From assembly GCF_014650955.1 (NCBI RefSeq), contig NZ_BMVY01000020.1, positions 94,453 to 158,452 of the forward strand: a stretch of DNA of 64,000 nt, read 5' to 3'. The notes under the pieces are model-generated. The model did not search any database and was not told the origin of the DNA. It saw only the letters and a program-made list of their open reading frames with translations. The position numbers were made by a program, and so were the translations under genes. Of this stretch, positions 7,899 to 17,152 are shown piece by piece (within the stretch, counting starts at the first letter, position 1; each line of letters begins with the position of its first letter). Origin of the DNA: Streptomyces tauricus. Its GTDB lineage: Bacteria; Actinomycetota; Actinomycetes; Streptomycetales; Streptomycetaceae.

Positions 7899-9703
7899 CC
7901 CTGTCCGACGCCGTGGCGCATCTGTCCCCCCACCGCTGGGCCCGGGCCAACCGCCTCCTCATCCGCAAAGCGCTCGCCGAGTTCGCCCACGAACGCCTCA
8001 TCACCCCGGAAGCGGTCCGCAACGCCGACGGCGACAACACCGGTGACGGCGGCAAAAAAGGCGAGTACGCCGTCCGCAGCGACGACGGTCTGACCCGCTA
8101 CCGCTTCACCGCCACCCGCCACGCCCTCGACCACTGGCAGGTCGACGCCGAGTCCATCACCCGCAGCCGCGACGGCGAGGAAATCCCGCTCGCCGCGCTG
8201 GACTTCTTCATCGAGCTGAAAAAATCACTCGGCCTGAGCGACGAGGTGCTGCCGGTCTACCTGGAGGAGATCTCCTCCACCCTCTCCGGCACCTGCTACA
8301 AGCTCACCAAGCCCCAGCTCACCTCCACCGAACTCGCGAGAAGCGGCTTCCAGGAGATCGAGACGGGGATGACCGAGGGCCACCCCTGCTTCGTCGCCAA
8401 CAACGGCCGGCTCGGCTTCGGCATCCACGAGTACCTGTCGTACGCACCCGAGACCGCGAGCCCCGTACGACTGGTCTGGCTGGCCGCGCACCGCTCGCGG
8501 GCCGCGTTCACGGCGGGCGTCGGCATCGCGTACGAGTCGTTCCTGCGGGACGAGCTGGGCAAGGAGACCGTGGACCGCTTCCACGGCGTCCTCCGCGACC
8601 TGGACCTCGACCCGGCCGACTACCTCTTCATCCCGGTCCACCCCTGGCAGTGGTGGAACAAACTGACGGTCACCTTCGCCGCCGAGGTCGCCCAGCAGCA
8701 CCTGGTGTGCCTGGGCGAGGGCGACGACGAGTATCTGGCCCAGCAGTCGATCCGGACGTTCTTCAACAAGAGCGAGCCCGAGAAGCACTATGTGAAAACC
8801 GCCCTGTCGGTCATCAACATGGGCTTCATGCGCGGTCTGTCCGCCGCGTACATGGAGGCGACCCCGGCCATCAACGACTGGCTGGCGCAGCTCATCGAGA
8901 ACGACCCGGTGCTGCGCTCGACCGGCCTGTCGATCATCCGCGAGCGCGCGGCCGTCGGCTACCGGCACCTGGAGTACGAGGCCGCCACCGACCGCTACTC
9001 CCCGTACCGGAAAATGCTCGCCGCCCTGTGGCGCGAGAGCCCGGTCCCCTCGCTCCAGGACGGCGAGTCCCTGGCCACCATGGCCTCGCTCGTCCACGTG
9101 GACCACGACGGCTCCTCGATCGCCGCCGCGCTGATCGACCGCTCGGGCCTGACCCCGGTGGAGTGGCTGCGCCGCTACCTCAAGGCGTACCTCACCCCGC
9201 TGCTGCACAGTTTCTACGCGTACGACCTAGTGTTCATGCCGCACGGCGAGAACGTCATCCTCGTCCTCAAGGACGGGGTGGTCGAACGGGCGATCTACAA
9301 GGACATCGCCGAGGAGATCGCCGTCATGGACCCGGACGCGGTGCTGCCGCCGACGGTCGAGCGGCTGCGCGTGGACGTCCCCGAGGACAAGAAACTCCTG
9401 TCCATCTTCACGGACGTCTTCGACTGCTTCTTCCGCTTCCTGGCGGCGAACCTGGCGGGCGAGGGCGTCATCGAGGAGGACGACTTCTGGCGGACCGTCG
9501 CCGACTGCGTACGCGACTACCAGGCGTCCGCGCCCGAACTCGCGGACAAGTTCCGGCAGTACGACATGTTCGCGCCCGAGTTCGCGCTGTCCTGCCTCAA
9601 CCGGCTGCAACTGCGCGACAACGAGCAGATGGTGGACCTCTCCGACCCCGCCGGGGCCCTCCAGCTCGTCGGCACCCTGAAAAACCCGATAGCCGGGCTG
9701 TAA
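7895..9703 (+). CDS. desD: NRPS-independent siderophore synthetase DesD
   Basis: A 602-residue IucA/IucC-family synthetase that joins N-hydroxy-N-succinylcadaverine units through ATP-dependent amide bonds and macrocyclises them to desferrioxamine E, or caps them to B. Conserved NIS elements are visible: HPWQWWNK near residue 250, KTALSVINMGFMRGLS, and the ATP/Mg-binding HGENV at about 450. GTG 7895 overlaps the desC stop by 4 bp. A strong terminator follows the gene, closing the operon. Length and motifs are normal for type C synthetases. Confidence 0.96.
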   Translation: MTLSDAVAHLSPHRWARANRLLIRKALAEFAHERLITPEAVRNADGDNTGDGGKKGEYAVRSDDGLTRYRFTATRHALDHWQVDAESITRSRDGEEIPLAALDFFIELKKSLGLSDEVLPVYLEEISSTLSGTCYKLTKPQLTSTELARSGFQEIETGMTEGHPCFVANNGRLGFGIHEYLSYAPETASPVRLVWLAAHRSRAAFTAGVGIAYESFLRDELGKETVDRFHGVLRDLDLDPADYLFIPVHPWQWWNKLTVTFAAEVAQQHLVCLGEGDDEYLAQQSIRTFFNKSEPEKHYVKTALSVINMGFMRGLSAAYMEATPAINDWLAQLIENDPVLRSTGLSIIRERAAVGYRHLEYEAATDRYSPYRKMLAALWRESPVPSLQDGESLATMASLVHVDHDGSSIAAALIDRSGLTPVEWLRRYLKAYLTPLLHSFYAYDLVFMPHGENVILVLKDGVVERAIYKDIAEEIAVMDPDAVLPPTVERLRVDVPEDKKLLSIFTDVFDCFFRFLAANLAGEGVIEEDDFWRTVADCVRDYQASAPELADKFRQYDMFAPEFALSCLNRLQLRDNEQMVDLSDPAGALQLVGTLKNPIAGL

Positions 9704-9722
9704 CCACCGGTCCCCACCAGCA

Positions 9723-9761
9723 GGCGGGCGCCCCCATGTACGGTCCCAGGGGGCGCCCGCC
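9723..9761. terminator. Bidirectional terminator between desD and the GH20 gene
   Basis: A 13-bp perfect GC stem (GGCGGGCGCCCCC / GGGGGCGCCCGCC) with a 13-nt loop lies between the convergent desD and hexosaminidase genes, 20 bp after the desD stop. Confidence 0.85.
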
Positions 9762-9775
9762 GTCGTATCAACGGG

Positions 9776-11389
9776 CTATGAGGCCGCGGGCCACGGCACT
9801 TGCGGCGACCGGTAGTGGTCGATGCCCAGCGCGTCCCAGCGAGGGGCCTGCGCCGCGAGCCGCACCTTGTAGGTGTCCCAGTCGTGCGTCGAGGCGGGCG
9901 ACCAGCCCAGCTCGGCCACGCCCGGCAGCCGCGGGAACGCCATGTACTCGATGTGCTGCGAGGTCGAAAGCGTCTCGGTCCACAGCGGCGCCTCGACCCC
10001 GCGTACGGCCGAACTCGGCGTACCCGGCAGGTAGGTGCCCGGATCCCAGTCGTACGACCGACGCACCTCCACCAGCCCGGCCCAGGCCTGCCCGAGGGGG
10101 GTGTCGGCGGTGTACTTCATATCCAGATACACCCGGTCCGCGGGCGAGAGGACGATCCCGGTGCCGTTGCGCGCGGCAGCCGCGACCTGCTCCTTCTCGG
10201 CGGCGCTCGTACCGTCGAGCCCCCAGTACTGGGCGAGCGCGCCCTTGGCGGGAGTGGCCCCGGTCAGCTGATGCCAACCCATGACACGCTTCCCGTACTT
10301 GGCGACGATCGGCTGCACCTTCTCCATGAAGGCGACGTAGTCCTCATGACTGGTGGAGTGGGCCTCGTCACCGCCTATGTGGAGGTACTTGCCCGGTGTG
10401 AGCGCGGCCAGTTCGCGGATGACGTCGTCCACGAAGTCGTACGTCACCGGCTTGTCGACGCACAGCGAGCTGAAGCCGACCTCGGTACCGGTGTAGAGCG
10501 GCGGGGCGACACCGTCGCAGTTCAGCTCGGCGTACGAGGCGAGCGCCGCGTTGGTGTGGCCGGGCATGTCGATCTCGGGCACGACGGTCAGGTGGCGCGA
10601 GGCGGCGTACCGGACGAGGTCCTTGTACTGGGCCTTCGTGTAGTAACCGCCGGGCCCGCCGCCGCCGACCTGCGTGGACCCGCCGTACGTGGCGAGGCGC
10701 GGCCAGGAGTCGATGGCGATACGCCAGCCCTGGTCGTCGCTGAGGTGCAGATGCAGCGTGTTGATCTTGTAGAGCGCCAACTGGTCGATATAGCGCTTGA
10801 CCTGGTCCACGGTGAAGAAGTGCCGGGAGACGTCCAGCATCGCGCCGCGGTAGCCGTAGCGGGGGGTGTCCGTGATGGTGCCGCCGGCGACGGCCCAGGG
10901 GCCCGGTTGCTTCGAGTCCTTCTCGACGGCGGCGGGCAGCAGCTGCCGCAGGGTCTGCACACCGTGGAAGAGTCCGGCGGGCGCGCGGGCGGTGATGGTG
11001 ACAGCACCTTTCCCGCTGGTGAGCCGATACCCCTCGGCGCCGAGGCCCGCGGTGTCCTTCCGACTGATCCGGAGCCGGATGCCGTCGGAGCCCTGGTCGC
11101 CGGTGACGGGAAGCCGGTAGCCGGTCGACGGCCGCAGCACATCGGCGAGATACGAGCCGACGTCATGGACCCCCTTCGCCCGGTCCACGCGGATACGCGT
11201 ACCGCTGGTGATGCGGTACGGGGAGCCGCCCGGGTCGACGGAGGCGGGGGCGGGGACGACCTGGCCCAACGGGGTGGGGGTGCGGTCGGGTCGGTCGGGC
11301 GCGGACGGTGCCGCGCCGACCGCGGAGATACCGGCGGCTGCCACGAGCAGCAGCGTACCGAGCAGACGGGGCGTTCTGTGCTGTCTCAC
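9776..11389 (-). CDS. Secreted GH20 beta-N-acetylhexosaminidase
   Basis: A 537-residue secreted glycosidase that removes terminal GlcNAc (or GalNAc) from chitooligosaccharides. GTG 11389 gives a classical signal peptide (MRQHRTPRLLGTLLLVAAAG) with AAGGGAG upstream. A GH20b small domain (about 50-170) precedes the catalytic barrel. The catalytic pair is D341-E342 in HIGGDEAHST, where the aspartate orients the substrate acetamido group and the glutamate is the general acid. It lies next to the des locus as I recall for S. coelicolor, but is transcribed toward it. A DasR-like site just upstream suggests control by GlcNAc status. Confidence 0.93.
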   Translation of the reverse strand: MRQHRTPRLLGTLLLVAAAGISAVGAAPSAPDRPDRTPTPLGQVVPAPASVDPGGSPYRITSGTRIRVDRAKGVHDVGSYLADVLRPSTGYRLPVTGDQGSDGIRLRISRKDTAGLGAEGYRLTSGKGAVTITARAPAGLFHGVQTLRQLLPAAVEKDSKQPGPWAVAGGTITDTPRYGYRGAMLDVSRHFFTVDQVKRYIDQLALYKINTLHLHLSDDQGWRIAIDSWPRLATYGGSTQVGGGGPGGYYTKAQYKDLVRYAASRHLTVVPEIDMPGHTNAALASYAELNCDGVAPPLYTGTEVGFSSLCVDKPVTYDFVDDVIRELAALTPGKYLHIGGDEAHSTSHEDYVAFMEKVQPIVAKYGKRVMGWHQLTGATPAKGALAQYWGLDGTSAAEKEQVAAAARNGTGIVLSPADRVYLDMKYTADTPLGQAWAGLVEVRRSYDWDPGTYLPGTPSSAVRGVEAPLWTETLSTSQHIEYMAFPRLPGVAELGWSPASTHDWDTYKVRLAAQAPRWDALGIDHYRSPQVPWPAAS

Positions 11390-11404
11390 ATGCGCTCCCT
11401 TCGA

Positions 11405-11420
11405 ATGGGTATAGACCACT
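11405..11420. promoter_or_regulatory. Candidate DasR (dre) site upstream of the GH20 gene
   Basis: ATGGGTATAGACCACT matches the dre consensus ACTGGTCTAGACCACT at 13 of 16 positions, with a perfect right half. It lies 16-31 bp upstream of the hexosaminidase start, a position suited to repression by GlcNAc-sensing DasR. Confidence 0.6.
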
Positions 11421-11451
11421 CTCCCGCAGAGGCGGTGAAACAATCCCCCTC

Positions 11452-12315
11452 ATGGCGGAAATCATCCAACGGGACGGCACGTGGACCTTCGACGGCGACG
11501 CCCTGCGGCTGGTGCCGGGCCGCGACAAGAACGTGGGCGTACTGCGCAAGTCCCTGGGTGAACTGACGATCCCGCTCGGGGCGTTGGCGGGGATCTCGTT
11601 CGAGCACGGCAAGAAGTCCGGCCGGCTCAGACTGCGGCTGCGCGACGGCGCGGACCCGCTGCTGCACGCGACGGGGGGCCGGCTCGCCGACGCGTCCGAC
11701 CCCTACCAGTTGACCGTCGACTCGGACCGCTACGGCGTCGCCGAGTACTTCGTGGACGAGATCCGCAACGCGCTGCTCCTGGACGAGGTACCGGCCACGG
11801 CCGTCGACCGCTATCTGCTGCCGGGGCCGGCCGTACCGCTGTCGGTCTCCGCCGGAGACGGCACGGCGAGCTTCGACGGGGAGCGCGTGCGGCTGGAGTG
11901 GAACTGGAAGACGGAGGAGGCGAAGTCGGCGGCGGGTGCGCGGACGCTCGCGCTGGCCGACATCCAGGCCGTGGAGTGGCAGCCGTCGGTCGGCCTGGAG
12001 AACGGCCACCTCCGCTTCACCGTGCGGGGCGCGCCCACAAAAGCCCCGCCGAAGTACGACCCGAACTCCATCGAGCTGTGGGGCTTCAAGAAGGACCCGC
12101 TGATGGCGCTGGTGGCGGCGGCGGTCCAGGCGCGGCTCCCCCACCCCTCGGCTCCGCCTTCGGCAGACACCCCCGCGCAGCGACTCGCCCCCACGGGGGT
12201 CGACCACGACGCGCTGCTCCGCCGCCTCCGAGAACTGGGCGACCTCCGCAAGGCGGGCGTCCTGACGGAGGAGGAGTTCACCCTGGCCAAACAGGCAATA
12301 CTCCGCGACATGTAA
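11452..12315 (+). CDS. DUF4429 protein with C-terminal SHOCT domain
   Basis: A 287-residue cytoplasmic protein with two successive DUF4429 repeats (about 1-115 and 118-225). Each has a W/F-D-G-x-x-(V/L)-R-L core (GTWTFDGDALRLV; GTASFDGERVRLEW). A short linker leads to a SHOCT module (about 253-287: LRELGDLRKAGVLTEEEFTLAKQAIL). SHOCT domains are thought to mediate oligomerisation. ATG 11452 is where the family begins. The gene is divergent from the hexosaminidase with a 62-bp gap. The biochemical role of the family is unknown. Confidence 0.85.
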   Translation: MAEIIQRDGTWTFDGDALRLVPGRDKNVGVLRKSLGELTIPLGALAGISFEHGKKSGRLRLRLRDGADPLLHATGGRLADASDPYQLTVDSDRYGVAEYFVDEIRNALLLDEVPATAVDRYLLPGPAVPLSVSAGDGTASFDGERVRLEWNWKTEEAKSAAGARTLALADIQAVEWQPSVGLENGHLRFTVRGAPTKAPPKYDPNSIELWGFKKDPLMALVAAAVQARLPHPSAPPSADTPAQRLAPTGVDHDALLRRLRELGDLRKAGVLTEEEFTLAKQAILRDM

Positions 12316-12338
12316 CCCAAGCACGACTGCCTGCCACC

Positions 12339-12760
12339 GACCTGCGCAGTTCCCCGCGCCCCTAAGAACCGGCCCGGTGGGGGCCGATCGCGCAGTTCCC
12401 CGCGCCCCTAAAGTCCAAGACAAAGGATTGCGCCGTTCCCCGCGCCCCTAAAGGCAAAGACAAAAGACTGCGCCGTTCCCCGCGCCCCTAAAGGCAAAGA
12501 CAAAAGACTGCGCCGTTCCCCGCGCCCCTAAAAGCGGGGCGCGGATGACATCGCACCTCGGCCCCCACCGCCTAGGGGCGCGGGGAACGGCGCAATCAGT
12601 TCGCACGCACCCGCAGCCACCGGGCAGGGCGCAGCCCGCCCCGAGGGGCGCGGGGAACTGCGCAATCCCCCCACGCGGCCGCAGCCCGCAAGCGCAGTCC
12701 GGCGAGGCCTCGCGCGGCCAGGGCGCAGCCCGGCCCGAGGGGCGCGGGGAACTGCGCAAT
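12339..12760. repeat. GC-rich interspersed repeat cluster B (8 copies, both orientations)
   Basis: Five C-rich copies of GCGC(A/C)GTTCCCCGCGCCCCT (12339-12530) are followed by three G-rich copies (12573-12760). Three of the C-rich copies form a 40-bp tandem repeat with the spacer AAAGGCAAAGACAAAAGACT. This fills the 480-bp gap between convergent genes; I see no other gene there. Confidence 0.88.
12510..12593. terminator. Long hairpin from head-to-head repeat copies
   Basis: The last C-rich copy (12510-12530) and first G-rich copy (12573-12593) are perfect 21-bp reverse complements around a 42-nt loop. Located between the convergent DUF4429 and phosphatase genes, this is a plausible bidirectional terminator built from the repeat. 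Confidence 0.6.
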
Positions 12761-12796
12761 CAGCCCCGCGCCCGCCGCCCGCCGCCCGCGAACAGC

Positions 12797-14395
12797 TCAC
12801 CCGGTGGAGCGGACCCGCCGGGCGACCGTGAAGCGGTCCACTTCCTCCCCCGTCTCCGCAACCCCCCGCACCGTGAGCGTCGCAAACCGCCCCTTCGCAG
12901 CCGGAGCGACATCCACCCGCAGGAACGAGTAGTCCAGATACCGCACCCGCGACCACGCGACGGTCTCCTTCTCCCGCCCCCCGTCCGCGAGACACACGAA
13001 CGACGACACCGCGTCGTTCTCCTTCTCATGCCCCTCGTACGACTCGTCCGCGCTGAACGCGTACAGACTCCGCCCCGCCGCCCCAGCGGTCACGTACACG
13101 ACCCCGTCCGTCTCGGGATACGCCGTCCCCCCGATCGGCAGCTCCTTCGCGACCTTGTTCCCCTTGAGGACATCGGTCCGCTCGTACACATGGTTGTGCC
13201 CGTTGATCACCAGATCGACGGTGTACTTCTCGAACAGCGGCACCCACTCCTGCCGCACCCCGCCCTCGGAGGCGTGCGCCGTGGACGTGCAGTACGCGCA
13301 GTGGTGGAAGAAGACGACGACGAAGTCGATCCCCTGCGCGGCCCGGTACTTCTTGAGCTGCGTCTCCAGCCACGTCGTCTGCGTGCCGCCGGAGATCCCG
13401 AGGTTGGCCGGGATCTCGAAGGAGATGTCGTTGGCGTCGAGCGAGATGACCGCCGTGTTGCCGTGCACGAAGGTGTAGACGCCGGGCAGGTTCTTCTTGT
13501 CGGGCCCGTTCCCGGGCAGCCGCCAGCGCGCCTCCTCGCCGCCGTAGCCGTTCGGCGAGTACCAGGCCTCCATGTCGTGGTTGCCGTACGACACCATCCA
13601 CGGCACCTGCTTGGCGACCGACTCGGTCTGCGCGAGGAACTGGTCCCAGACACGCGAGTCGAACCCGGTGTCCTCCTTCTTCCCCATGCCGGACGGGTCC
13701 GCGTACGCGATGTCCCCGGCATGCAGGTGGAAGGCGGGCCCCTGCGCCAGGATCAGGCTGTCGTTGGCGAGCCCGTGATAGCTGACGCCCTGGTCACCGA
13801 AGGCGGTGAAGGTGAACGGCTCGGCATGCGCGGGCGCGGTGGTGAAGGTCCCGATCGTGCCGGCGAGCCGCGGGTTCGCCGGGTCGAAGCCCTCGTGCCC
13901 GACCCCGTAGTAGTACGTGCGCCCGGGCCGCAGCCGGCTCAGCTCGGCGTGCAGGTAGTACTGCGTGTGGTCACCGCTCGCCCCCACCCCCGCAGGCGTG
14001 AAGAGCGTGCGCACCTCCGCCTCGATCTTCCGCGACAGGTCCCACGGATGGGCACCGATCCGGATGTACGGCTTCCGCACCGCGACCGGGACCTGCCAGG
14101 AGACGGTCATCTCGGTCCGCGCGTCGGCCCCGTACGCGAGATGCCGCCCGAAGGGCGCGACCAACGCCCCGTCGACCTTCTCGGCGGCGGAAGCGGGCGC
14201 GGTGGCAACGCTGCGGCCTGCCGCCTGCGCGCTCGCCCCCGGCAGAAACGCGCCACTCACGACGGCGCCCATCGTGACGGCCCCGCCTCTGATCATCGTG
14301 CGTCGCGAGAACCTGGAGTGCAGATACTCGTGCTGCTCGGCCATGCTCATCCTGTCGGCGAGCTGCTCGGGGATCCCCATACGTGGAATGTCCAT
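12797..14395 (-). CDS. Tat-exported purple-acid-type metallophosphoesterase
   Basis: About 532 residues. The twin-arginine motif (SRRTMIRGG) is followed by a hydrophobic stretch ending near AxAQA, so the enzyme is folded in the cytoplasm and exported. A fibronectin-like purple-acid-phosphatase N-domain (WQVPVAVRKPYIRIG...) precedes the calcineurin-like core with metal-binding motifs GDQGVSY, AGDIAYAD, YGNHDMEAW and GHNHVYER. It should hydrolyse phosphate mono- or diesters outside the cell. ATG 14395 is my choice; ATG 14380 is possible, and the frame is open to 14467. A DxH/NHE/GHxH residue set is intact, so it looks active. Confidence 0.86.
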   Translation of the reverse strand: MDIPRMGIPEQLADRMSMAEQHEYLHSRFSRRTMIRGGAVTMGAVVSGAFLPGASAQAAGRSVATAPASAAEKVDGALVAPFGRHLAYGADARTEMTVSWQVPVAVRKPYIRIGAHPWDLSRKIEAEVRTLFTPAGVGASGDHTQYYLHAELSRLRPGRTYYYGVGHEGFDPANPRLAGTIGTFTTAPAHAEPFTFTAFGDQGVSYHGLANDSLILAQGPAFHLHAGDIAYADPSGMGKKEDTGFDSRVWDQFLAQTESVAKQVPWMVSYGNHDMEAWYSPNGYGGEEARWRLPGNGPDKKNLPGVYTFVHGNTAVISLDANDISFEIPANLGISGGTQTTWLETQLKKYRAAQGIDFVVVFFHHCAYCTSTAHASEGGVRQEWVPLFEKYTVDLVINGHNHVYERTDVLKGNKVAKELPIGGTAYPETDGVVYVTAGAAGRSLYAFSADESYEGHEKENDAVSSFVCLADGGREKETVAWSRVRYLDYSFLRVDVAPAAKGRFATLTVRGVAETGEEVDRFTVARRVRSTG

Positions 14396-14543
14396 GGCTG
14401 GAAAGGTGCTCCCGGCAACCATCTGCCCGCGGGCCACAGGGTGAACAGGCCCCGAACAGGCCCCCATAAGAGTTTCAACAGGTACTTGCCCGAAATCGGG
14501 CAGGATTCTTGCGATTGCCCGCGCTTTACCTCAGGATCAACGG

Positions 14544-14801
14544 GTGCACGACGACCTTGTTGATCACCTGACGCGCTCCTCGGCCCTCAGCCGGGGCGAA
14601 GCGCTGCGCGTGATCCAGGACGTGCTCGCCTACTTCGACGAGACGACGGAGGACTACGTCCGTCGCCGCCACCGGGAGCTCCAGGCGCAGGGCCTGGTCA
14701 ACTCGGCGATCTTCGAACGGATCACGGCGGACCTCAAATACCGCGCGGTCGCGCCGCCGGAGCTCACGCTCCGGCAGGTGCGCCGCATCGTCTACGGCTA
14801 G
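14544..14801 (+). CDS. Conserved small hypothetical protein upstream of glmS
   Basis: An 85-residue, charged, helix-rich protein (DDLVDHLTRSSALSRGEAL...RQVRRIVYG) starting at GTG 14544 with AGGA upstream. No known domain is apparent and there is no signal peptide or membrane segment. It ends 11 bp before glmS, so the two are probably co-transcribed. I do not recognise a function. Confidence 0.72.
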   Translation: MHDDLVDHLTRSSALSRGEALRVIQDVLAYFDETTEDYVRRRHRELQAQGLVNSAIFERITADLKYRAVAPPELTLRQVRRIVYG

Positions 14802-14812
14802 GAACCATCTGT

Positions 14813-16630
14813 ATGTGCGGAATCGTGGGATACATCGGCAGGCGTGACGTGGCGCCGCTCCTCCTGGAGGGCCTGCAGCGCCTGGAGTACCGCGGCTACG
14901 ACTCGGCCGGACTCGTCGTGACGTCGCCGAAGACGGCCGGTCTGAAGATGGTCAAGGCCAAGGGCCGCGTGCGTGACCTGGAGGCCCGCGTCCCCAAGCG
15001 CTTCGCCGGCACCACGGGCATCGCCCACACCCGCTGGGCCACCCACGGCGCCCCCTCCGACGAGAACGCGCACCCGCACATGTCGGCCGACAACAAGGTC
15101 GCGGTCGTCCACAACGGCATCATCGACAACGCCTCCGACCTGCGCAGGAAGCTGGAGGCGGAGGGCGTCGAGTTCCTCTCGGAGACCGACACCGAGGTCC
15201 TCACCCACCTCATCGCCCGCTCCCAGGCGGAGAAGCTGGAGGACAAGGTCCGCGAGACCCTCCGGCTGATCGAGGGCACGTACGGCATCGCCGTGATGCA
15301 CGCCGACCACGCGGACCGCATCGTCGTCGCCCGCAACGGCTCCCCGGTCGTCCTCGGCATCGGCGAGAAGGAGATGTTCGTCGCCTCGGACATCGCCGCG
15401 CTGGTCACCCACACCCGCCAGATCGTCACACTCGACGACGGCGAGATGGCGACGCTGAAGGCCGACGACTTCCGCACGTACACCACCGAGGGCACCCGCA
15501 CCACGGCCGAGCCCACCACCGTCGAGTGGGAGGCCGCCTCCTACGACATGGGCGGCCACGACACGTACATGCACAAGGAGATCCACGAGCAGGCCGAGGC
15601 CGTGGACCGGGTGCTGCGCGGCCGGATCGACGACCGCTTCTCCACCGTGCACCTGGGCGGGCTGAACCTGGACGCCCGCGAGGCGCGCAAGATCCGCCGC
15701 GTGAAGATCCTCGGCTGCGGCACCTCGTACCACGCGGGCATGATCGGCGCCCAGATGATAGAGGAACTGGCCCGTATCCCCGCGGACGCCGAGCCCGCCT
15801 CGGAGTTCCGCTACCGCAACGCGGTCGTCGACCCCGACACGCTGTACGTGGCGGTGTCCCAGTCCGGTGAGACGTACGACGTACTGGCCGCCGTGCAGGA
15901 ACTGAAGCGCAAGGGCGCCCGCGTCCTCGGCATCGTGAACGTGGTCGGCTCGGCCATCGCCCGCGAGGCGGACGGCGGCATGTACGTGCACGCCGGGCCC
16001 GAGGTCTGCGTGGTCTCCACCAAGTGCTTCACCAACACCACGGTCGCCTTCGCGCTGCTCGCCCTGCACCTGGGCCGCACCCGCGACCTGTCGGTCTCCG
16101 ACGGCAAGCGGATCATCGAGGGCCTGCGCAAGCTGCCCGGCCAGATCACCGAGATCCTCGACCAGGAGGACGAGATCAAGAAGCTGGCCGAGCAGTACGC
16201 CGAGGCCCGCTCCATGCTCTTCATCGGCCGGGTACGCGGCTATCCGGTCGCCCGTGAGGCCTCGCTGAAGCTGAAGGAGGTCTCGTACATCCACGCCGAG
16301 GCCTACCCCGCCTCGGAGTTGAAGCACGGCCCGCTCGCGCTGATCGAGCCCGCGCTGCCGACGGTCGCGATCGTCCCGAACGACGACCTGCTGGAGAAGA
16401 ACCGCGCGGCCCTGGAGGAGATCAAGGCCCGCAGCGGCAAGATCCTCGCCGTCGCCCACGACGTCCAGGAGAAGGCCGACCAGACGATCCTCGTCCCCAA
16501 GAACGAGGACGAACTGGACCCGATCCTGATGGGCATCCCCCTCCAACTCCTCGCCTACCACACGGCCTTGGCCCTGGGCAGGGACATCGACAAGCCCCGA
16601 AACCTGGCGAAGTCGGTAACAGTGGAATAG
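14813..16630 (+). CDS. glmS: Glutamine-fructose-6-phosphate aminotransferase (isomerising) GlmS
   Basis: A 605-residue cytoplasmic enzyme making glucosamine-6-phosphate from fructose-6-phosphate and glutamine, the entry to peptidoglycan precursors. C2 in MCGIVGYIG is the class II glutaminase nucleophile after Met removal, and LEYRGYDS is the conserved glutaminase loop. Two SIS sugar-isomerase domains (about 285-415 and 455-595) follow, ending in LAKSVTVE, the canonical C-terminus. No ribozyme or riboswitch is apparent upstream, where the small hypothetical gene lies. Streptomyces often carry two glmS copies; I cannot tell which this is. Confidence 0.95.
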   Translation: MCGIVGYIGRRDVAPLLLEGLQRLEYRGYDSAGLVVTSPKTAGLKMVKAKGRVRDLEARVPKRFAGTTGIAHTRWATHGAPSDENAHPHMSADNKVAVVHNGIIDNASDLRRKLEAEGVEFLSETDTEVLTHLIARSQAEKLEDKVRETLRLIEGTYGIAVMHADHADRIVVARNGSPVVLGIGEKEMFVASDIAALVTHTRQIVTLDDGEMATLKADDFRTYTTEGTRTTAEPTTVEWEAASYDMGGHDTYMHKEIHEQAEAVDRVLRGRIDDRFSTVHLGGLNLDAREARKIRRVKILGCGTSYHAGMIGAQMIEELARIPADAEPASEFRYRNAVVDPDTLYVAVSQSGETYDVLAAVQELKRKGARVLGIVNVVGSAIAREADGGMYVHAGPEVCVVSTKCFTNTTVAFALLALHLGRTRDLSVSDGKRIIEGLRKLPGQITEILDQEDEIKKLAEQYAEARSMLFIGRVRGYPVAREASLKLKEVSYIHAEAYPASELKHGPLALIEPALPTVAIVPNDDLLEKNRAALEEIKARSGKILAVAHDVQEKADQTILVPKNEDELDPILMGIPLQLLAYHTALALGRDIDKPRNLAKSVTVE

Positions 16631-16681
16631 CCCCGGCTGGCGCCCCCCACCACCAGAGACGCCCCGCCAGGGGCGCCCCGT

Positions 16682-16845
16682 CAGGGGCGCGGGGAACGGC
16701 GCAGTCTTTTGTCTTTCAGGGGCGCGGGGAACGGCGCAGTCTTTAATCCTTTGGGGGCGCGGGGAACGGCGCAACCCTTCGCCTTAAGGGGCGCGGGGAA
16801 CGGCGCAACCCTTCGCCTTAAGGGGCGCGGGGAACGGCGCAACCG
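16682..16845 (+). repeat. GC-rich interspersed repeat cluster C (5 copies)
   Basis: Five G-rich copies of GGGGCGCGGGGAACGGCGCA at 33-36 bp spacing, directly after glmS. With the downstream terminator they occupy most of the 520-bp glmS-usp gap; from 16930 to 17152 I see no further feature. Confidence 0.86.
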
Positions 16846-16886
16846 CCCCACCGCCCCGCAGAGGCATCGCATAGGCACCGCAACAC

Positions 16887-16929
16887 AACGGACCCCCACG
16901 TGTAGCCACCAAACACGCGGGGGTCCGTT
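16887..16929. terminator. Terminator between glmS and the universal stress gene
   Basis: A 17-bp stem with one G/T wobble (AACGGACCCCCACGTGT / ACACGCGGGGGTCCGTT) and a 9-nt loop, placed between convergent genes. Confidence 0.8.
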
Positions 16930-17152
16930 CACGCGCCGGGGCCGCCCAAAACCCCGGCCGGCTGCCAACTACCGGTAACCGTCACGCTCCGGCCGGCAGC
17001 ATGCCGCCGAACGACGGCAAACCTGCTGGCTATATGCCCTTCACAAGCACACAAACACATCTACGCACGAGTAGTTTTGCCGTGCTGTGGACGGCAGTTG
17101 GCCACACGACACCTCAGACGGAACCGCGCCGCGGACCAAGTCCCGGACCCAG

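Noticed and set aside
12339..12760. CRISPR-like array of short repeats with spacers
   Set aside because: Spacers are themselves repeated within and between clusters, unit orientation changes within the cluster, and no cas genes are present. It is a REP-type repeat.
14544..14813. glmS ribozyme or riboswitch
   Set aside because: The gap before glmS is only 11 bp after the small upstream gene, and the ribozyme is known mainly from Firmicutes; no matching structure was seen.
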